Assembly (NCBI GenBank): GCA_031292015.1
Contig: JARLHY010000032.1
Span: forward strand, 1-64,000
Length of the DNA stretch: 64,000 nt
DNA from: Negativicutes bacterium
Lineage (GTDB): Bacteria > Bacillota_C > Negativicutes > Sporomusales_B > JARLHX01
Direction: 5' to 3'
Positions 1 through 8,831 of the stretch are shown here, in pieces; the first letter of the stretch is position 1; each line of letters opens with the position of its first letter. The translations under genes were made by a program, and so were the position numbers. The notes under the pieces are model-generated. The model searched no databases. It saw only the letters and a program-made list of their open reading frames with translations, and had not been told where the DNA came from.

Positions 1-4
1 AATC

Positions 5-793
5 ATGGTTAAAAATTGGGACAAAGTAAAAATGTACGATCTGACCCAGAAACTCAGTCATCTCACCCCGCCCTGGCCCACTTACGAGCCGCTGCAGATC
101 AAATTCTTCAAACGACTCAGCTCCAACGGCGCCAACGGCCAGGTCATCACCACCTCCAACCATGTCGGCACCCATCTGGACGGGTCGCTGCACTTTTGCA
201 CCAACGGCCGCGACATCGCCAGCATCCCCCTGAACGAACTCATCGGACCCGGCGTCGTCGTCGACATCTCGGATATCTGTGAAGACTACGGCATTTACAC
301 CTCCAAGGACATCATGGAGCGGGCCGACGTCCGCAAAGGCGACATCCTGATCATCTACACCGGTTATCACAGATACGGCTGGGATCAGCCCGGCGCCAAC
401 GAAATGAAAGCCATGCTCAAGCATCCCGGACCCACCCTGGAATTCGCCAAATGGTGCAAACAGATGGAATTCAAATACCTGGCGGTCGACTGCGGTTCAG
501 CCGATCATCCGATGAACACCAAGATTCGCGACTGGTGCCCGGTCCAGGCGGCAGAGTGTGAAAAATACCTCCAGAAAAAATACGGCAAAGGCATCAACGA
601 CTTTTTCCCACCCGAGGACTATCAGCTGATGCATGTCGAACTCTTTCCCCACAACATCATCCATATCGAGAACATCGGCGGCGACGTCGACAAGGTTCTC
701 GGCAAGCGGCTGATCATTGGCTGCTACCCCTGGCGGTTTGAAGGCGGCGAATCGTCCATCTGCCGCGTCGTTGCCTACGACGAGGAAGACTGA
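5..793 (+). CDS. Cyclase-family (kynurenine formamidase-like) metal hydrolase
   Basis: A 262-residue protein of the cyclase/KynB-type amidohydrolase family, soluble and metal-dependent. The family signature is visible near residue 53 as HVGTHLDGSLHF, matching the HxGTHxDxPxHF metal-binding motif, and a second conserved block AVDCGSADHP lies near residue 160. Family members hydrolyse amides or lactones such as N-formylkynurenine; nothing here fixes the substrate. The upstream region is cut by the window edge, so the start is uncertain: ATG at 5 and ATG at 32 (MYDLTQKLSH, closer to family N-termini) are both possible. It lies 64 bp before a hydrolase gene on the same strand, and the two may be co-transcribed. 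Confidence 0.8.
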   Translation: MVKNWDKVKMYDLTQKLSHLTPPWPTYEPLQIKFFKRLSSNGANGQVITTSNHVGTHLDGSLHFCTNGRDIASIPLNELIGPGVVVDISDICEDYGIYTSKDIMERADVRKGDILIIYTGYHRYGWDQPGANEMKAMLKHPGPTLEFAKWCKQMEFKYLAVDCGSADHPMNTKIRDWCPVQAAECEKYLQKKYGKGINDFFPPEDYQLMHVELFPHNIIHIENIGGDVDKVLGKRLIIGCYPWRFEGGESSICRVVAYDEED

Positions 794-857
794 TCTTCCT
801 GCCCCGTAGCGGCGCCGTGATCACGGCGGAAGTAAGAACGAAATAGGAGGAAAACAG

Positions 858-1496
858 ATGAAAATCAAATGGCTCGGACACTCCTGCTTTTTGTTGACTT
901 CATCCGACGGCGTGCGGCTCGCCATTGATCCTTTCAACGAGGCGGTGGGCTACAAGGTGCCTGACGAGGAGGCCGACATCGTCACAACCAGCCATGACCA
1001 TTTCGATCACAACTATATACAGGCCATCAAGGGCAAATTCAAGCATATCAACAAGCCTGGCCGCTATTCGGAAAAGGGTATCGGGATCCTCGGCATACCC
1101 ACATTTCACGATGAAGCAAAGGGCGCCAAACGTGGCCAGAACATCGTTTTTAAATATACCATTGACGGAATCAATGTCTGCCACTGCGGCGACCTGGGGC
1201 ATCCGTTAACCGCCGGGCAGGCCAAGGAATTGGGGCCTGTCGATGTGCTGCTCGTGCCGGTGGGCGGCTTTTACACCATCGATCCCACCGAGGCGGCCGG
1301 TGTCGTCAACATGCTGCAGCCAACGGTGATCATTCCGATGCACTTCAAAACTCCGGTAATCGAGTTCCCCATCGTGGGGGTCGACGAGTTTCTGGCCAAG
1401 ATGGGCGGCGGGAAAAAACTCGGTGCCCAGGAACTGGAGCTGACCGGGGCCAACCTCGCTTCTTTCGCCGGGGTGGTTGTCCTTGACTTTGCGTAG
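858..1496 (+). CDS. Metallo-beta-lactamase-fold metal-dependent hydrolase (UPF0173-like)
   Basis: A 212-residue protein starting MKIKWLGHSCFLL, typical of the UPF0173/YtkL group of MBL-fold hydrolases. The zinc motif HxHxDH is present as SHDHFDHN near residue 51, followed by CHCGDLGHPL and, near the C-terminus, the IPMHFKTP histidine block. The length is normal for the family. A strong AGGAGG ribosome-binding site lies 6-8 bases before the ATG at 858. Substrate unknown; members of this group are generally annotated only as metal-dependent hydrolases. It ends 100 bp before the promoter of the glycine-cleavage operon. Confidence 0.85.
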   Translation: MKIKWLGHSCFLLTSSDGVRLAIDPFNEAVGYKVPDEEADIVTTSHDHFDHNYIQAIKGKFKHINKPGRYSEKGIGILGIPTFHDEAKGAKRGQNIVFKYTIDGINVCHCGDLGHPLTAGQAKELGPVDVLLVPVGGFYTIDPTEAAGVVNMLQPTVIIPMHFKTPVIEFPIVGVDEFLAKMGGGKKLGAQELELTGANLASFAGVVVLDFA

Positions 1497-1599
1497 CGGT
1501 TTGGCGGCGGGATAATACTGACGTCGGTTTTTGGTGCATAATACACAGTGACGGCCCAAATAAATCCCTGCCGCGGATGCTTTTTATTCCTGGAACGTA

Positions 1600-1629
1600 T
1601 TGACACTGGAAACAACTGTCTAATACAAT
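1600..1629 (+). promoter_or_regulatory. Sigma-A promoter of the glycine-cleavage operon
   Basis: TTGACA at 1600-1605 and TACAAT at 1624-1629 are separated by 18 bases, close to the housekeeping consensus. Transcription would begin near 1636, just upstream of the glycine riboswitch aptamers, which fits a riboswitch leader. Confidence 0.7.
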
Positions 1630-1659
1630 GGTTTCAGAGACAAAACTGAATAAGCGGGG

Positions 1660-1828
1660 ATGAAGGTCGTGGGAGAGACCGCACGTGTGCGGCGCCGAAG
1701 GAGCAAGTTCTTTGTTTAAACTCTCAGGCAGAAGTACCATGACCGGACCATACTCTGGAGAGCGCGTCCATGTTGGACGTCACCGAAGGGGACCTGTTCA
1801 CAGGCCAATCTCTCAGGTACAAGAGACA
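1660..1828 (+). promoter_or_regulatory. Tandem glycine riboswitch (two gcvT-type aptamers)
   Basis: Two consecutive glycine aptamers are recognisable. The first has GGGAGAGACC at 1671, GCGCCGAAGGAGCAA near 1693 and AACTCTCAGGCA near 1719. The second has CTCTGGAGAG near 1753, CACCGAAGGGG near 1781 and AATCTCTCAGGTA near 1807. They are joined by a short linker with ACCATACTC, the usual tandem arrangement. It lies between a sigma-A promoter and the gcv operon and is followed at once by an intrinsic terminator. The architecture is therefore that of a transcriptional switch, expected from the family to turn the operon on when glycine is abundant. Confidence 0.95.
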
Positions 1829-1830
1829 GA

Positions 1831-1863
1831 GACAAAGGGAGCGTGTTCCCTTTGTCTTTTTTT
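1831..1863 (+). terminator. Riboswitch expression-platform terminator
   Basis: A perfect 10-bp stem GACAAAGGGA / TCCCTTTGTC at 1831-1840 and 1847-1856 with a 6-base loop is followed by seven T residues. It lies between the second aptamer and the gcvT ribosome-binding site and is the likely off-state terminator. Confidence 0.9.
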
Positions 1864-1891
1864 ATTGACGCGAAAAGGAGGAGATGGTTCA

Positions 1892-2992
1892 GTGAGCTTG
1901 GTCCGAAAAACGCCGCTATATGAGACCCACATCAAGTATGGCGGCAAGATCGTGGAATTCGGCGGCTGGCTCCTGCCGGTGCAGTACAGCGGCATACTGG
2001 AGGAGCACCGGGCGGTACGGGAGAAAGCCGGATTGTTCGACGTGTCCCACATGGGAGAGGTGGCGGTCAGGGGGACGGATTCCCTGGCATTTCTGCAGCG
2101 GCTGGTGACCAACGACGTGTCCCGTATCGCCGACGGCCAGATCCAGTACACGCCGATGTGTTACCCGGACGGTGGCACGGTGGATGACCTGCTGATCTAC
2201 CGACGGACGGCGGTGGATTTTCTGCTGGTGATCAACGCCGCCAATATCGACAAGGACTGGGCCTGGATGCAGGAAAATCGCGGCGGCTTCGCTGTTGAAC
2301 TGACCAATATCTCTGACGAGACCGCCGAAATGGCTCTCCAGGGGCCGCTGGCCCAGACGATTTTGAATCAGCTGTCCGACAGGCCGCTGGATGAGCTGAG
2401 CTACTACTGGTTCTGGGACGGACTCACCGTGGCCGGCAGACCGGTGCTGGTATCTCGCACCGGCTATACCGGCGAAGACGGGTTTGAGATTTATTGCCGG
2501 CCCGCTGACGCGGCTTATCTCTGGGACAAAATCGTCGAGGCCGGCGGTCCGCTGGGGCTTTTGCCCGCCGGGCTGGGCTGTCGCGATACCCTGCGGTTCG
2601 AAGCCAGTTTGCCTCTATATGGTCATGAGCTGTCCGCCGGCATTTCGCCGCTGGAGGCAGGCTTGCCGCGGTTTGTCAGTCTTGACAAGGGTGAGTTCAA
2701 CGGCCGGGAGGTACTGGCGGCGCAAAAGGCCAAGGGGACCAGACGAAAAATCGCCGGCTTCGTCGTCGCCGGACGGGGCATCGCTCGCAGCGACTACCCG
2801 GTAATGCACGAGGGGCGGCAGATCGGCACGGTTACCACCGGATCCTACTCGCCGACCCTCGACAAAAACATCGGCAACGCTTTGGTGGAGAGCGATTTCG
2901 CTAAGGTCGGCCAAGCGTTCGATATCGAAATTCGCGGCAAAAACGTGCCGGCCCAGGTCGTTTCCAGACCATTTTATAAACGGAAGGGGTAA
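1892..2992 (+). CDS. gcvT: Glycine cleavage system T protein (aminomethyltransferase)
   Basis: A 366-residue T protein that transfers the aminomethyl carbon from lipoyl-H protein to tetrahydrofolate, releasing ammonia. Family blocks include FDVSHMGEVAVRG near residue 50, QYTPMCYPDGGTVDDLL near residue 90 and SRTGYTGEDGFEIY near residue 190. The frame is open back into the riboswitch, but the correct start is the GTG at 1892: AAGGAGGAG at 1875 is well spaced and the product then begins VSLVRKTPLYETH, as in other GcvT proteins. It is the first gene of the riboswitch-controlled operon; gcvH follows after 6 bases. Confidence 0.96.
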   Translation: MSLVRKTPLYETHIKYGGKIVEFGGWLLPVQYSGILEEHRAVREKAGLFDVSHMGEVAVRGTDSLAFLQRLVTNDVSRIADGQIQYTPMCYPDGGTVDDLLIYRRTAVDFLLVINAANIDKDWAWMQENRGGFAVELTNISDETAEMALQGPLAQTILNQLSDRPLDELSYYWFWDGLTVAGRPVLVSRTGYTGEDGFEIYCRPADAAYLWDKIVEAGGPLGLLPAGLGCRDTLRFEASLPLYGHELSAGISPLEAGLPRFVSLDKGEFNGREVLAAQKAKGTRRKIAGFVVAGRGIARSDYPVMHEGRQIGTVTTGSYSPTLDKNIGNALVESDFAKVGQAFDIEIRGKNVPAQVVSRPFYKRKG

Positions 2993-2998
2993 TGCAGC

Positions 2999-3388
2999 AT
3001 GAACACTCCCAAGGAACTGAAGTATTCCAAAGACCATGAGTGGATCAAGACGGAGGGTAAACTGGCTACGGTAGGCATCACCGATTTCGCGCAGTCACAG
3101 CTGGGAGACGTGGTATTCGTCGAAGTGCCGGTGGTCGGCGCGGCGGTGGAAGCCGGCAAGACTTTCTCGGTGGTTGAGTCGGTGAAAGCGGTGTCTGACA
3201 TCTACGCGCCGGTATCCGGGATTGTGGTCAAGGTGAACGACGCCCTGACCGACGCCCCCGAGCTCATCAACCAGGACGCATATGGCCAGGGCTGGATCGC
3301 GGTTATCGAGATGTCCGACCCGGCTCAGCTCGGCACCCTTATGGACAGCGAGGAATACGCCAAGGTCGCGGCGGAGGGAGGCCATTAA
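2999..3388 (+). CDS. gcvH: Glycine cleavage system H protein
   Basis: A 129-residue lipoyl carrier protein that shuttles the aminomethyl group between the P, T and L proteins. The lipoyl-lysine motif is ESVKAVSDIYAPVSG with the modified residue at Lys63; the DHEW N-terminal block is also present. GGAAGGGG lies just before the start. It sits between gcvT and gcvPA with gaps of 6 bases and 1 base, so translation is probably coupled. This protein is the substrate expected for the lipoyl-assembly genes downstream in the same operon. Confidence 0.97.
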   Translation: MNTPKELKYSKDHEWIKTEGKLATVGITDFAQSQLGDVVFVEVPVVGAAVEAGKTFSVVESVKAVSDIYAPVSGIVVKVNDALTDAPELINQDAYGQGWIAVIEMSDPAQLGTLMDSEEYAKVAAEGGH

Positions 3389-3389
3389 T

Positions 3390-4736
3390 ATGGCTTGGAG
3401 CTACCTGCCCCACACCGACGGTGACCGGCAGGCGATGCTGGCGGCCATCGGCGTGGATTCGGTCGACGGCCTGTTTGCCGACATCCCGGCAGCGCTGAGG
3501 CTGAACCGCCCGCTCGACTTGCCGCCGGCCATGGCTGAACCCGACCTGGCCCGGCATATGCAGGCCCTGGCTGACAAGAACGCCAGCTTTAAGGACTACG
3601 CCTGCTTTTTGGGTGCGGGAGTGTACGACCACTTCCGGCCAAGCGTTGTCGAGCATGTTATCCGCCGCTCGGAATTCTACACCGCCTACACCCAGTATCA
3701 GCCCGAGATTTCGCAGGGCTATCTGCAGGCCCTGTGGGAATACCAGAGTATGATCTGCCTGATCACCGGAATGGCTGTGGCCAACGCCTCGCTGTACGAC
3801 GGCGGTACGGCCGTGGCCGAAGCGGCGATGATGGCCTGTGCCGCCACCGGCCGAAACACCGTGGTTGTGGCCAAGACTGTTCATCCGAATTATCGCGCCG
3901 TACTGAATACTTACGCCGTTGACAAGGATATTCAGGTGACCGAGGCCGGTTACGCCGACGGCGCAGTCGATCTGGCCGGACTTGGGCCGCTTGTCGGCAC
4001 GGCCACCGCGGCGGTAATCATTCAGTCCCCCAATTTCTTCGGCTGTCTGGAAGACCTGAAGGCCCTGGCCGACCTTGCCCATGGGCAGGGGGCCCTGCTG
4101 ATCGCGGCAGTCGATCCGCTCTCCCTTGGTATTCTTGAAGCCCCTGGCGCCCTGGGGGCTGACATAGTTGTTGGTGAAGGCCAGAGTCTCGGGCTGGCGC
4201 CCTCCTTCGGCGGGCCGTTCCTGGGCTTTTTCGCCGCCACCGAGAAACTGATGCGCAAAATGCCTGGCCGGATCGTTGGCCAGACCACCGACTTTGAGGG
4301 AACCCGCGGTTTTGTCCTGACCCTGCAGGCCCGGGAACAGCATATCCGCAGGGAAAAAGCCACCTCCAACATCTGTTCCAACGAGGCCCTGTGCGCTCTG
4401 GCCGCGGCGGTGTATCTGGCTTCCCTCGGCAAGGAAGGCTTCCGCCGGGTCGCTGAGCTCAGCCTGCACAAAGCCCACTATGCCTATCAGGAACTGACTA
4501 AATCCGGCGGTTGCCAGGCGGTGTTCGGCGCGCCCTTTTTCAAAGAGTTTGTCGTGCGCTGCGCCAGGCCGGCGGCCGAAGTCAACGCCGCGCTGCTCAA
4601 ACACAGCATCATCGGCGGCCTTGATCTTGGCCGGTACTACCCGGAACTGAAAAACTGCCTGCTCCTATGTGTGACCGAAAATAGGACCAGATCCGAGATC
4701 GACCGGCTGGTTGGCGAAATGGGGGCGGTTGTATGA
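3390..4736 (+). CDS. gcvPA: Glycine dehydrogenase (decarboxylating) subunit 1
   Basis: A 448-residue subunit of the split P protein typical of Gram-positive bacteria and archaea. With GcvPB it forms the PLP-dependent glycine decarboxylase. Family features are SFLGAG-like [14 protein letters not shown] near residue 70, [13 protein letters not shown] near residue 96 and the [17 protein letters not shown] block near residue 315. The start is the ATG at 3390, one base after the gcvH stop and preceded by GGAGGGAGG inside gcvH; the in-frame extension upstream overlaps gcvH and is not real. The stop overlaps the gcvPB start by 4 bases (ATGA). Confidence 0.96.
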   Translation: MAWSYLPHTDGDRQAMLAAIGVDSVDGLFADIPAALRLNRPLDLPPAMAEPDLARHMQALADKNASFKDYACFLGAGVYDHFRPSVVEHVIRRSEFYTAYTQYQPEISQGYLQALWEYQSMICLITGMAVANASLYDGGTAVAEAAMMACAATGRNTVVVAKTVHPNYRAVLNTYAVDKDIQVTEAGYADGAVDLAGLGPLVGTATAAVIIQSPNFFGCLEDLKALADLAHGQGALLIAAVDPLSLGILEAPGALGADIVVGEGQSLGLAPSFGGPFLGFFAATEKLMRKMPGRIVGQTTDFEGTRGFVLTLQAREQHIRREKATSNICSNEALCALAAAVYLASLGKEGFRRVAELSLHKAHYAYQELTKSGGCQAVFGAPFFKEFVVRCARPAAEVNAALLKHSIIGGLDLGRYYPELKNCLLLCVTENRTRSEIDRLVGEMGAVV

Positions 4737-6184
4737 GAAAGGCCAAAACGCTGATTTTTGAAATAGGCAAGGCGGGACGCGTAGCTACCGACCTGCCGGC
4801 CTGTGACGTGCCGGTGGGGGAAGTTTCCTCACTCATCCCGGCTAAGTTTCTGCGCCGCAATCCGGCCTCACTGCCTGAGGTCAGCCAGCAGGACCTGATG
4901 CGGCACTATACCGCTCTGTCCACCCGCAATTTCGGCGTGGACTCGGGTTTTTATCCCCTGGGTTCCTGTACCATGAAATACAATCCGAAAATCAACGAAG
5001 AAGTCTGCCGTTATCCGGGATTTTCCCTGCTGCACCCGCTGCAGGACGAGGCTTCAACCCAGGGCGCGCTGGAGCTGCTGTACGAAATGGAGCGGTATCT
5101 GGCTGAAATCTCCGGGATGGATGCCGTTACCCTCCAGCCGGTGGCCGGGGCCCACGGCGAACTTACCGGACTCAAACTTATCCGGGCCTATCACCGCCAC
5201 CGCGGCGAAGTCAGAAACAAGGTCATCGTGCCTGATTCCGCCCATGGCACCAACCCGGCGTCGGCGACGGTCTGCGGACTGGAGACGGTGGAAATCAAGT
5301 CCCATCCCGACGGCGCGATCGACCTGGCGGCTCTTAAGGCGGCGGTCGGACCCGACACGGCGGCCCTGATGCTGACTAACCCCAGCACCCTGGGACTTTT
5401 TGAAAGCAATATCGAGGCCATCGCCAAGATCGTCCATGATGCCGGTGGGCTGCTGTATTACGACGGCGCCAACGCCAACGCCATCATGGGTATGGTCCGC
5501 CCTGGCGACATGGGGTTCGATGTGGTTCATTTCAATCTTCACAAGACGTTCAGTACCCCGCACGGCGGCGGCGGTCCGGGCTCCGGACCGATCGGCGTCA
5601 AGTCCGGGCTGATTCCTTTCCTGCCGGTACCGCTGGTAACCTGTAACGGCGGCAGCTACGGCCTGGATTTCGACCGGCCTCTGACTATCGGCAAGGTTCA
5701 TTCCTTCTACGGCAATTTCGCGGTGAATGTCCGGGCCTATGCCTATATCCGGACCATGGGGCCGGAGGGGCTGAAGCTGGCCAGCGAGGACGCGGTGCTC
5801 AACGCCAACTACTGCCTGAGCCGGCTCAAGGAAGATTTTGATTCGCCCTTCGACCGGTTCTGCATGCATGAGTGCGTTCTGACCTCCGCCAAGCAAAAAC
5901 CGTACGGCGTGCGGACGCTGGATATCGCCAAAAGACTGCTGGATTACGGCTATCATCCGCCGACCATCTACTTCCCGCTGATCGTCGAGGAAGCGCTGAT
6001 GATCGAACCTACCGAAACCGAGAGCAAGGAAACGCTGGACGGATTCATCGCCGTCATGCAGCAGATCGCCCGGGAGGCCGCAAGCGACGTCAGTCAGATC
6101 AAAAGCGCCCCCTCCACCACTGTGGTCGGGCGCCTGGATGAGACCACAGCCGCCCGCAAACCGGTGGTAAAATGGACACCCTAG
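4733..6184 (+). CDS. gcvPB: Glycine dehydrogenase (decarboxylating) subunit 2
   Basis: A 483-residue catalytic subunit of the split P protein. The PLP lysine is in the block [18 protein letters not shown], at about residue 271. Other family blocks are [14 protein letters not shown] near residue 83, the HGTNPASA block near residue 170 and [13 protein letters not shown] near the C-terminus. It is translationally coupled to gcvPA by an ATGA overlap. The 3' end overlaps the next radical SAM gene by 13 bases, which places the lipoyl-assembly genes in the same transcript. Confidence 0.96.
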   Translation: MRKAKTLIFEIGKAGRVATDLPACDVPVGEVSSLIPAKFLRRNPASLPEVSQQDLMRHYTALSTRNFGVDSGFYPLGSCTMKYNPKINEEVCRYPGFSLLHPLQDEASTQGALELLYEMERYLAEISGMDAVTLQPVAGAHGELTGLKLIRAYHRHRGEVRNKVIVPDSAHGTNPASATVCGLETVEIKSHPDGAIDLAALKAAVGPDTAALMLTNPSTLGLFESNIEAIAKIVHDAGGLLYYDGANANAIMGMVRPGDMGFDVVHFNLHKTFSTPHGGGGPGSGPIGVKSGLIPFLPVPLVTCNGGSYGLDFDRPLTIGKVHSFYGNFAVNVRAYAYIRTMGPEGLKLASEDAVLNANYCLSRLKEDFDSPFDRFCMHECVLTSAKQKPYGVRTLDIAKRLLDYGYHPPTIYFPLIVEEALMIEPTETESKETLDGFIAVMQQIAREAASDVSQIKSAPSTTVVGRLDETTAARKPVVKWTP

Positions 6185-7032
6185 CAGAGCACGCAGCTAA
6201 GGGATGGGAAGTGCGCAGCGCCCACTTCCCACCCCTGATTTGTTTTGCCTATCCGCTGAAAACCAAAACCATCAGCGTCACCGGCGCCGCCTGCGAACTG
6301 AACTGCGCCCACTGCGGCGGCCACTACCTGAAACAAATGACGCCGCTGGCCGAGGCTGGCGGCGCAACGAAGCTCGGTTCCAGCTGCCTGATCAGCGGCG
6401 GCTGCAACTCTGCGGGCCGGGTTCCTGTCAGCGACCATCTCGCCGCGCTGACGTCCCTCAAGCAAGGACGGCGGTTCAACCTCCATGTGGGGCTTGTGGC
6501 CGACGATGAGATCGCCGGCCTGGCCGCTATCGCCGATCAGATTTCCTTCGACTTCGTCGGCGACGACGCCACCGTCCGGGAGGTCTTCGGCCTTGACCGC
6601 ACGGTCGAGGACTATGTCCGCTGTTACGGCAGGCTGAAGGAACGCTGCCGGGTCATGCCCCATATCTGCATCGGCCTGCACGGCGGCGAGATCCGGGGCG
6701 AGTACCGGGCGCTGGAACTGTTGGAGCAGCTGGGCTGCGAAGGACTGACCTTCATCATTTTCACCCCGACCCGCGGCACCCGCTTCGCCGACTGTCAGCC
6801 GCCGGCGCTGGAGGAGGCCGTGAAATTGCTGGTTGAGGCCCGCCGGCGCTTTCCTGCCGTTCCGATTCATCTCGGCTGCATGCGGCCCGGTGGCCGCTAT
6901 CGCAGCGAGATCGACCAGTGGGCGGTGCGGGCCGGGGTCAATACCATCGTCAATCCGGTGCCGGCCGCGGTGCGGCTGGCGGAAAACCTCGGGCTGACCA
7001 TTGTCCGCGGTGAGGAGTGCTGCGCGTTATGA
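6172..7032 (+). CDS. Radical SAM protein, candidate lipoyl synthase subunit (LipS1/LipS2 type)
   Basis: A 286-residue radical SAM enzyme. The iron-sulfur motif CX3CX2C is CELNCAHC near residue 43, followed by an SGGCNSAG segment that may contribute an SAM-site or extra cysteine. The C-terminus has HLGCMRPGG near residue 235 and ends GEECCAL, so extra cysteines for an auxiliary cluster are available. It overlaps gcvPB by 13 bases and the next radical SAM gene by 4. Two adjacent radical SAM genes beside a lipoate-ligase-like gene and lpdA match the LipS1/LipS2 two-protein lipoyl synthase described in Thermococcus kodakarensis. Which of the two subunits this is cannot be decided from the sequence. 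Function is inferred from context and motif. Confidence 0.8.
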   Translation: MDTLAEHAAKGWEVRSAHFPPLICFAYPLKTKTISVTGAACELNCAHCGGHYLKQMTPLAEAGGATKLGSSCLISGGCNSAGRVPVSDHLAALTSLKQGRRFNLHVGLVADDEIAGLAAIADQISFDFVGDDATVREVFGLDRTVEDYVRCYGRLKERCRVMPHICIGLHGGEIRGEYRALELLEQLGCEGLTFIIFTPTRGTRFADCQPPALEEAVKLLVEARRRFPAVPIHLGCMRPGGRYRSEIDQWAVRAGVNTIVNPVPAAVRLAENLGLTIVRGEECCAL

Positions 7033-8006
7033 GTGTTTGGAAACTGTCGGCCGGTACCGCCGGGGTTATCGGCAAGAGAACGGTGAAAAATGAGGCGCCG
7101 CCCACCACTGCCTATATCATGCTGGGCGAGAAGTGCCGCAACAACTGCCGGTTCTGCGCCCAGTCCCGCGACAGCCAGGCCCGGTCCGACCTGTTGTCGC
7201 GGATCACCTGGCCCGATGTTCCTGCGGCGGAAGCCCTGGCCGGCATCGCCTCGGCTCACGGCGCCGGCCGCCTGCAAAGAGCCTGTTTTCAGGTGGTGGA
7301 CGGTGAAGGCAGCTTGCCGGCAGCCCTGACCGCCGTGGAGCAGATCAAGGCCCAAAGCCCTGTTCCGGTGTGCGTGTCCAGCCACATCAGCTCTGTCGGC
7401 GAGGCCCGGCAGCTCATCGCCGCCGGGGCCGAGAGGATCTGCATCGCCCTGGATGCGGCAACGCCGCAGGCTTACGGCCTGTTCAAAGATGGGGACTGGC
7501 AAGCCAAGCGGCTGCTGCTGAGCGACTGCGCCAAGGCATTGCCGGGCAGGGTCACAACCCATCTCATCGTCGGGCTGGGGGAAAGCGAAGCCGAGATGGT
7601 TGACTGTCTCGCCTCCTGTATCGCCGAAGACATCACTGTCGGCCTGTTTGCCTTCACCCCGATCCGGGGCACGGCCCTGGCGACGCGGCAGCCGCCGGCG
7701 CTGGAGCATTACCGCCGCATCCAGGTGGCTCATTTTCTGTTGAAAAACGGGTTCGCATCGTCGGCAATTATCTGCCGCCAGGGCCGGATCGCCGGCTTCG
7801 CCGTGCCTGATCTTGGCGAGGTGCTGGCCGGTGGCCGGGCTTTCCGGACCAGCGGCTGCCCTGACTGCAACCGCCCCTTTTATAATGAACGTCCCGGCGG
7901 AGTGATGTACAATTATCCGCGGCCGCTGACGGCGGCGGAGGCCGGCCGGGCTCTGGATGAATGCCGGCTGACAAAGGGGGATGCCGATGAAATGGCGGGT
8001 TATTGA
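7029..8006 (+). CDS. BioB-like radical SAM protein, candidate lipoyl synthase partner subunit
   Basis: A 325-residue radical SAM protein resembling biotin synthase in its N-terminal half: LGEKCRNNCRFCAQSRDSQ near residue 35 gives the CX3CX2C motif. The C-terminus carries RTSGCPDCNRPFYNERP, a cysteine pair not found in BioB and suited to an auxiliary cluster. The ATG at 7029 overlaps the previous stop (ATGA). A GTG at 7017 is in frame but less likely. No bioA, bioD or bioF is nearby; the neighbours are gcv genes, a lipoate-ligase-like gene and lpdA. A role with the preceding gene in inserting sulfur into octanoyl-H protein is therefore more likely than biotin synthesis. Confidence 0.8.
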   Translation: MSVWKLSAGTAGVIGKRTVKNEAPPTTAYIMLGEKCRNNCRFCAQSRDSQARSDLLSRITWPDVPAAEALAGIASAHGAGRLQRACFQVVDGEGSLPAALTAVEQIKAQSPVPVCVSSHISSVGEARQLIAAGAERICIALDAATPQAYGLFKDGDWQAKRLLLSDCAKALPGRVTTHLIVGLGESEAEMVDCLASCIAEDITVGLFAFTPIRGTALATRQPPALEHYRRIQVAHFLLKNGFASSAIICRQGRIAGFAVPDLGEVLAGGRAFRTSGCPDCNRPFYNERPGGVMYNYPRPLTAAEAGRALDECRLTKGDADEMAGY

Positions 8007-8808
8007 CAGCGGCCTTGCCAGCGCCGCCGTCAACATGGCGGTCGATGAAGCCATCATGACGGCTCACGGCGCCGGCGAGGCGCCGCCTACCCTGCGGTTT
8101 TACGGCTGGCGGCCGGCGGCAATAAGCCTGGGCTACTTCCAGAAGGCGGCGGAGGTCAACCTGGCCGAGTGCGCCGGGCGCGGCATCGATGTCGTCCGGC
8201 GGCTCACCGGCGGCCGGGCGGTGCTGCATGACGCCGAGCTGACCTACAGCATCGTCGTCCGGGAAGACAGTCCGGCCATTCCGTCCACCATCACCGCTTC
8301 TTACCGCTATTTCAGCGAAGGGTTGCTGGCCAGTCTGAGACAGCTGGGGCTGGACGCCCGGATGAGCATACCGCGGGCCGCGTACGGGCAAAGTAAAAAA
8401 CAGACGGCGTCGTCGGCCTGCTTTGACGCCCCCTCGCACTATGAGATCACTGTCGCAGGACGTAAAATGGTCGGCAGCGCCCAGGTGCGAAAAAACGGGG
8501 TCATTCTGCAGCACGGGTCGGTGCTGCTGCGTTTTTCCGCCGAGGATATCGTTGCCGTCCTGCAACTGCCGTCGCTCCAGCTTCGCGACCCGCTGACAGA
8601 AATGCTGCGGCGGCGGGCGACTTCGGTGGAGGAGGCTCTGGGGCGGCCGGTCGACTGGCAGGAGGTCTGCGGCGTCATGGCCCAGGCTTTCGGTCCGGCA
8701 CTGGGAGTGGAAACAGAGGTCTCCGGTCTCAGTGAAGGAGAATCGGCTTTAAGCAGACGGCTGGCTGCCGACAAGTACAGCCAGGACTGCTGGAATCTGC
8801 TGCGTTGA
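7987..8808 (+). CDS. Lipoate-protein ligase / octanoyltransferase family protein (LplA/LipM type)
   Basis: A 273-residue protein of the BPL/LplA/LipB family, starting MKWRVIDSG. The substrate-binding block RRLTGGRAVLHD is near residue 75 and the lysine of the acyl-transfer site is in AGRKMVGSAQVRK near residue 160. The ATG at 7987 is preferred over the one at 7981 because AAAGGGGG touches the latter. It overlaps the upstream radical SAM gene by 20 bases. In this context it probably supplies octanoyl or lipoyl groups to GcvH. Whether it uses free lipoate with ATP (ligase) or octanoyl-ACP (LipM-like) cannot be decided by inspection. Confidence 0.85.
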   Translation: MKWRVIDSGLASAAVNMAVDEAIMTAHGAGEAPPTLRFYGWRPAAISLGYFQKAAEVNLAECAGRGIDVVRRLTGGRAVLHDAELTYSIVVREDSPAIPSTITASYRYFSEGLLASLRQLGLDARMSIPRAAYGQSKKQTASSACFDAPSHYEITVAGRKMVGSAQVRKNGVILQHGSVLLRFSAEDIVAVLQLPSLQLRDPLTEMLRRRATSVEEALGRPVDWQEVCGVMAQAFGPALGVETEVSGLSEGESALSRRLAADKYSQDCWNLLR

Positions 8809-8831
8809 CGCAGCCAGGGAGGAATGATTTT

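Noticed and set aside
3339..4604. A 421-codon minus-strand frame opposite gcvPA
   Set aside because: Shadow of the coding frame of gcvPA; no family match or start signal.
7029..8006. Annotation as biotin synthase (BioB)
   Set aside because: The N-terminal motif is BioB-like, but the C-terminal cysteines, the paired radical SAM gene and the gcv/lipoyl context argue against it.
6897..8057. A 386-codon minus-strand frame opposite the second radical SAM gene
   Set aside because: Shadow frame; the plus-strand gene has clear catalytic motifs and overlapping operon neighbours.
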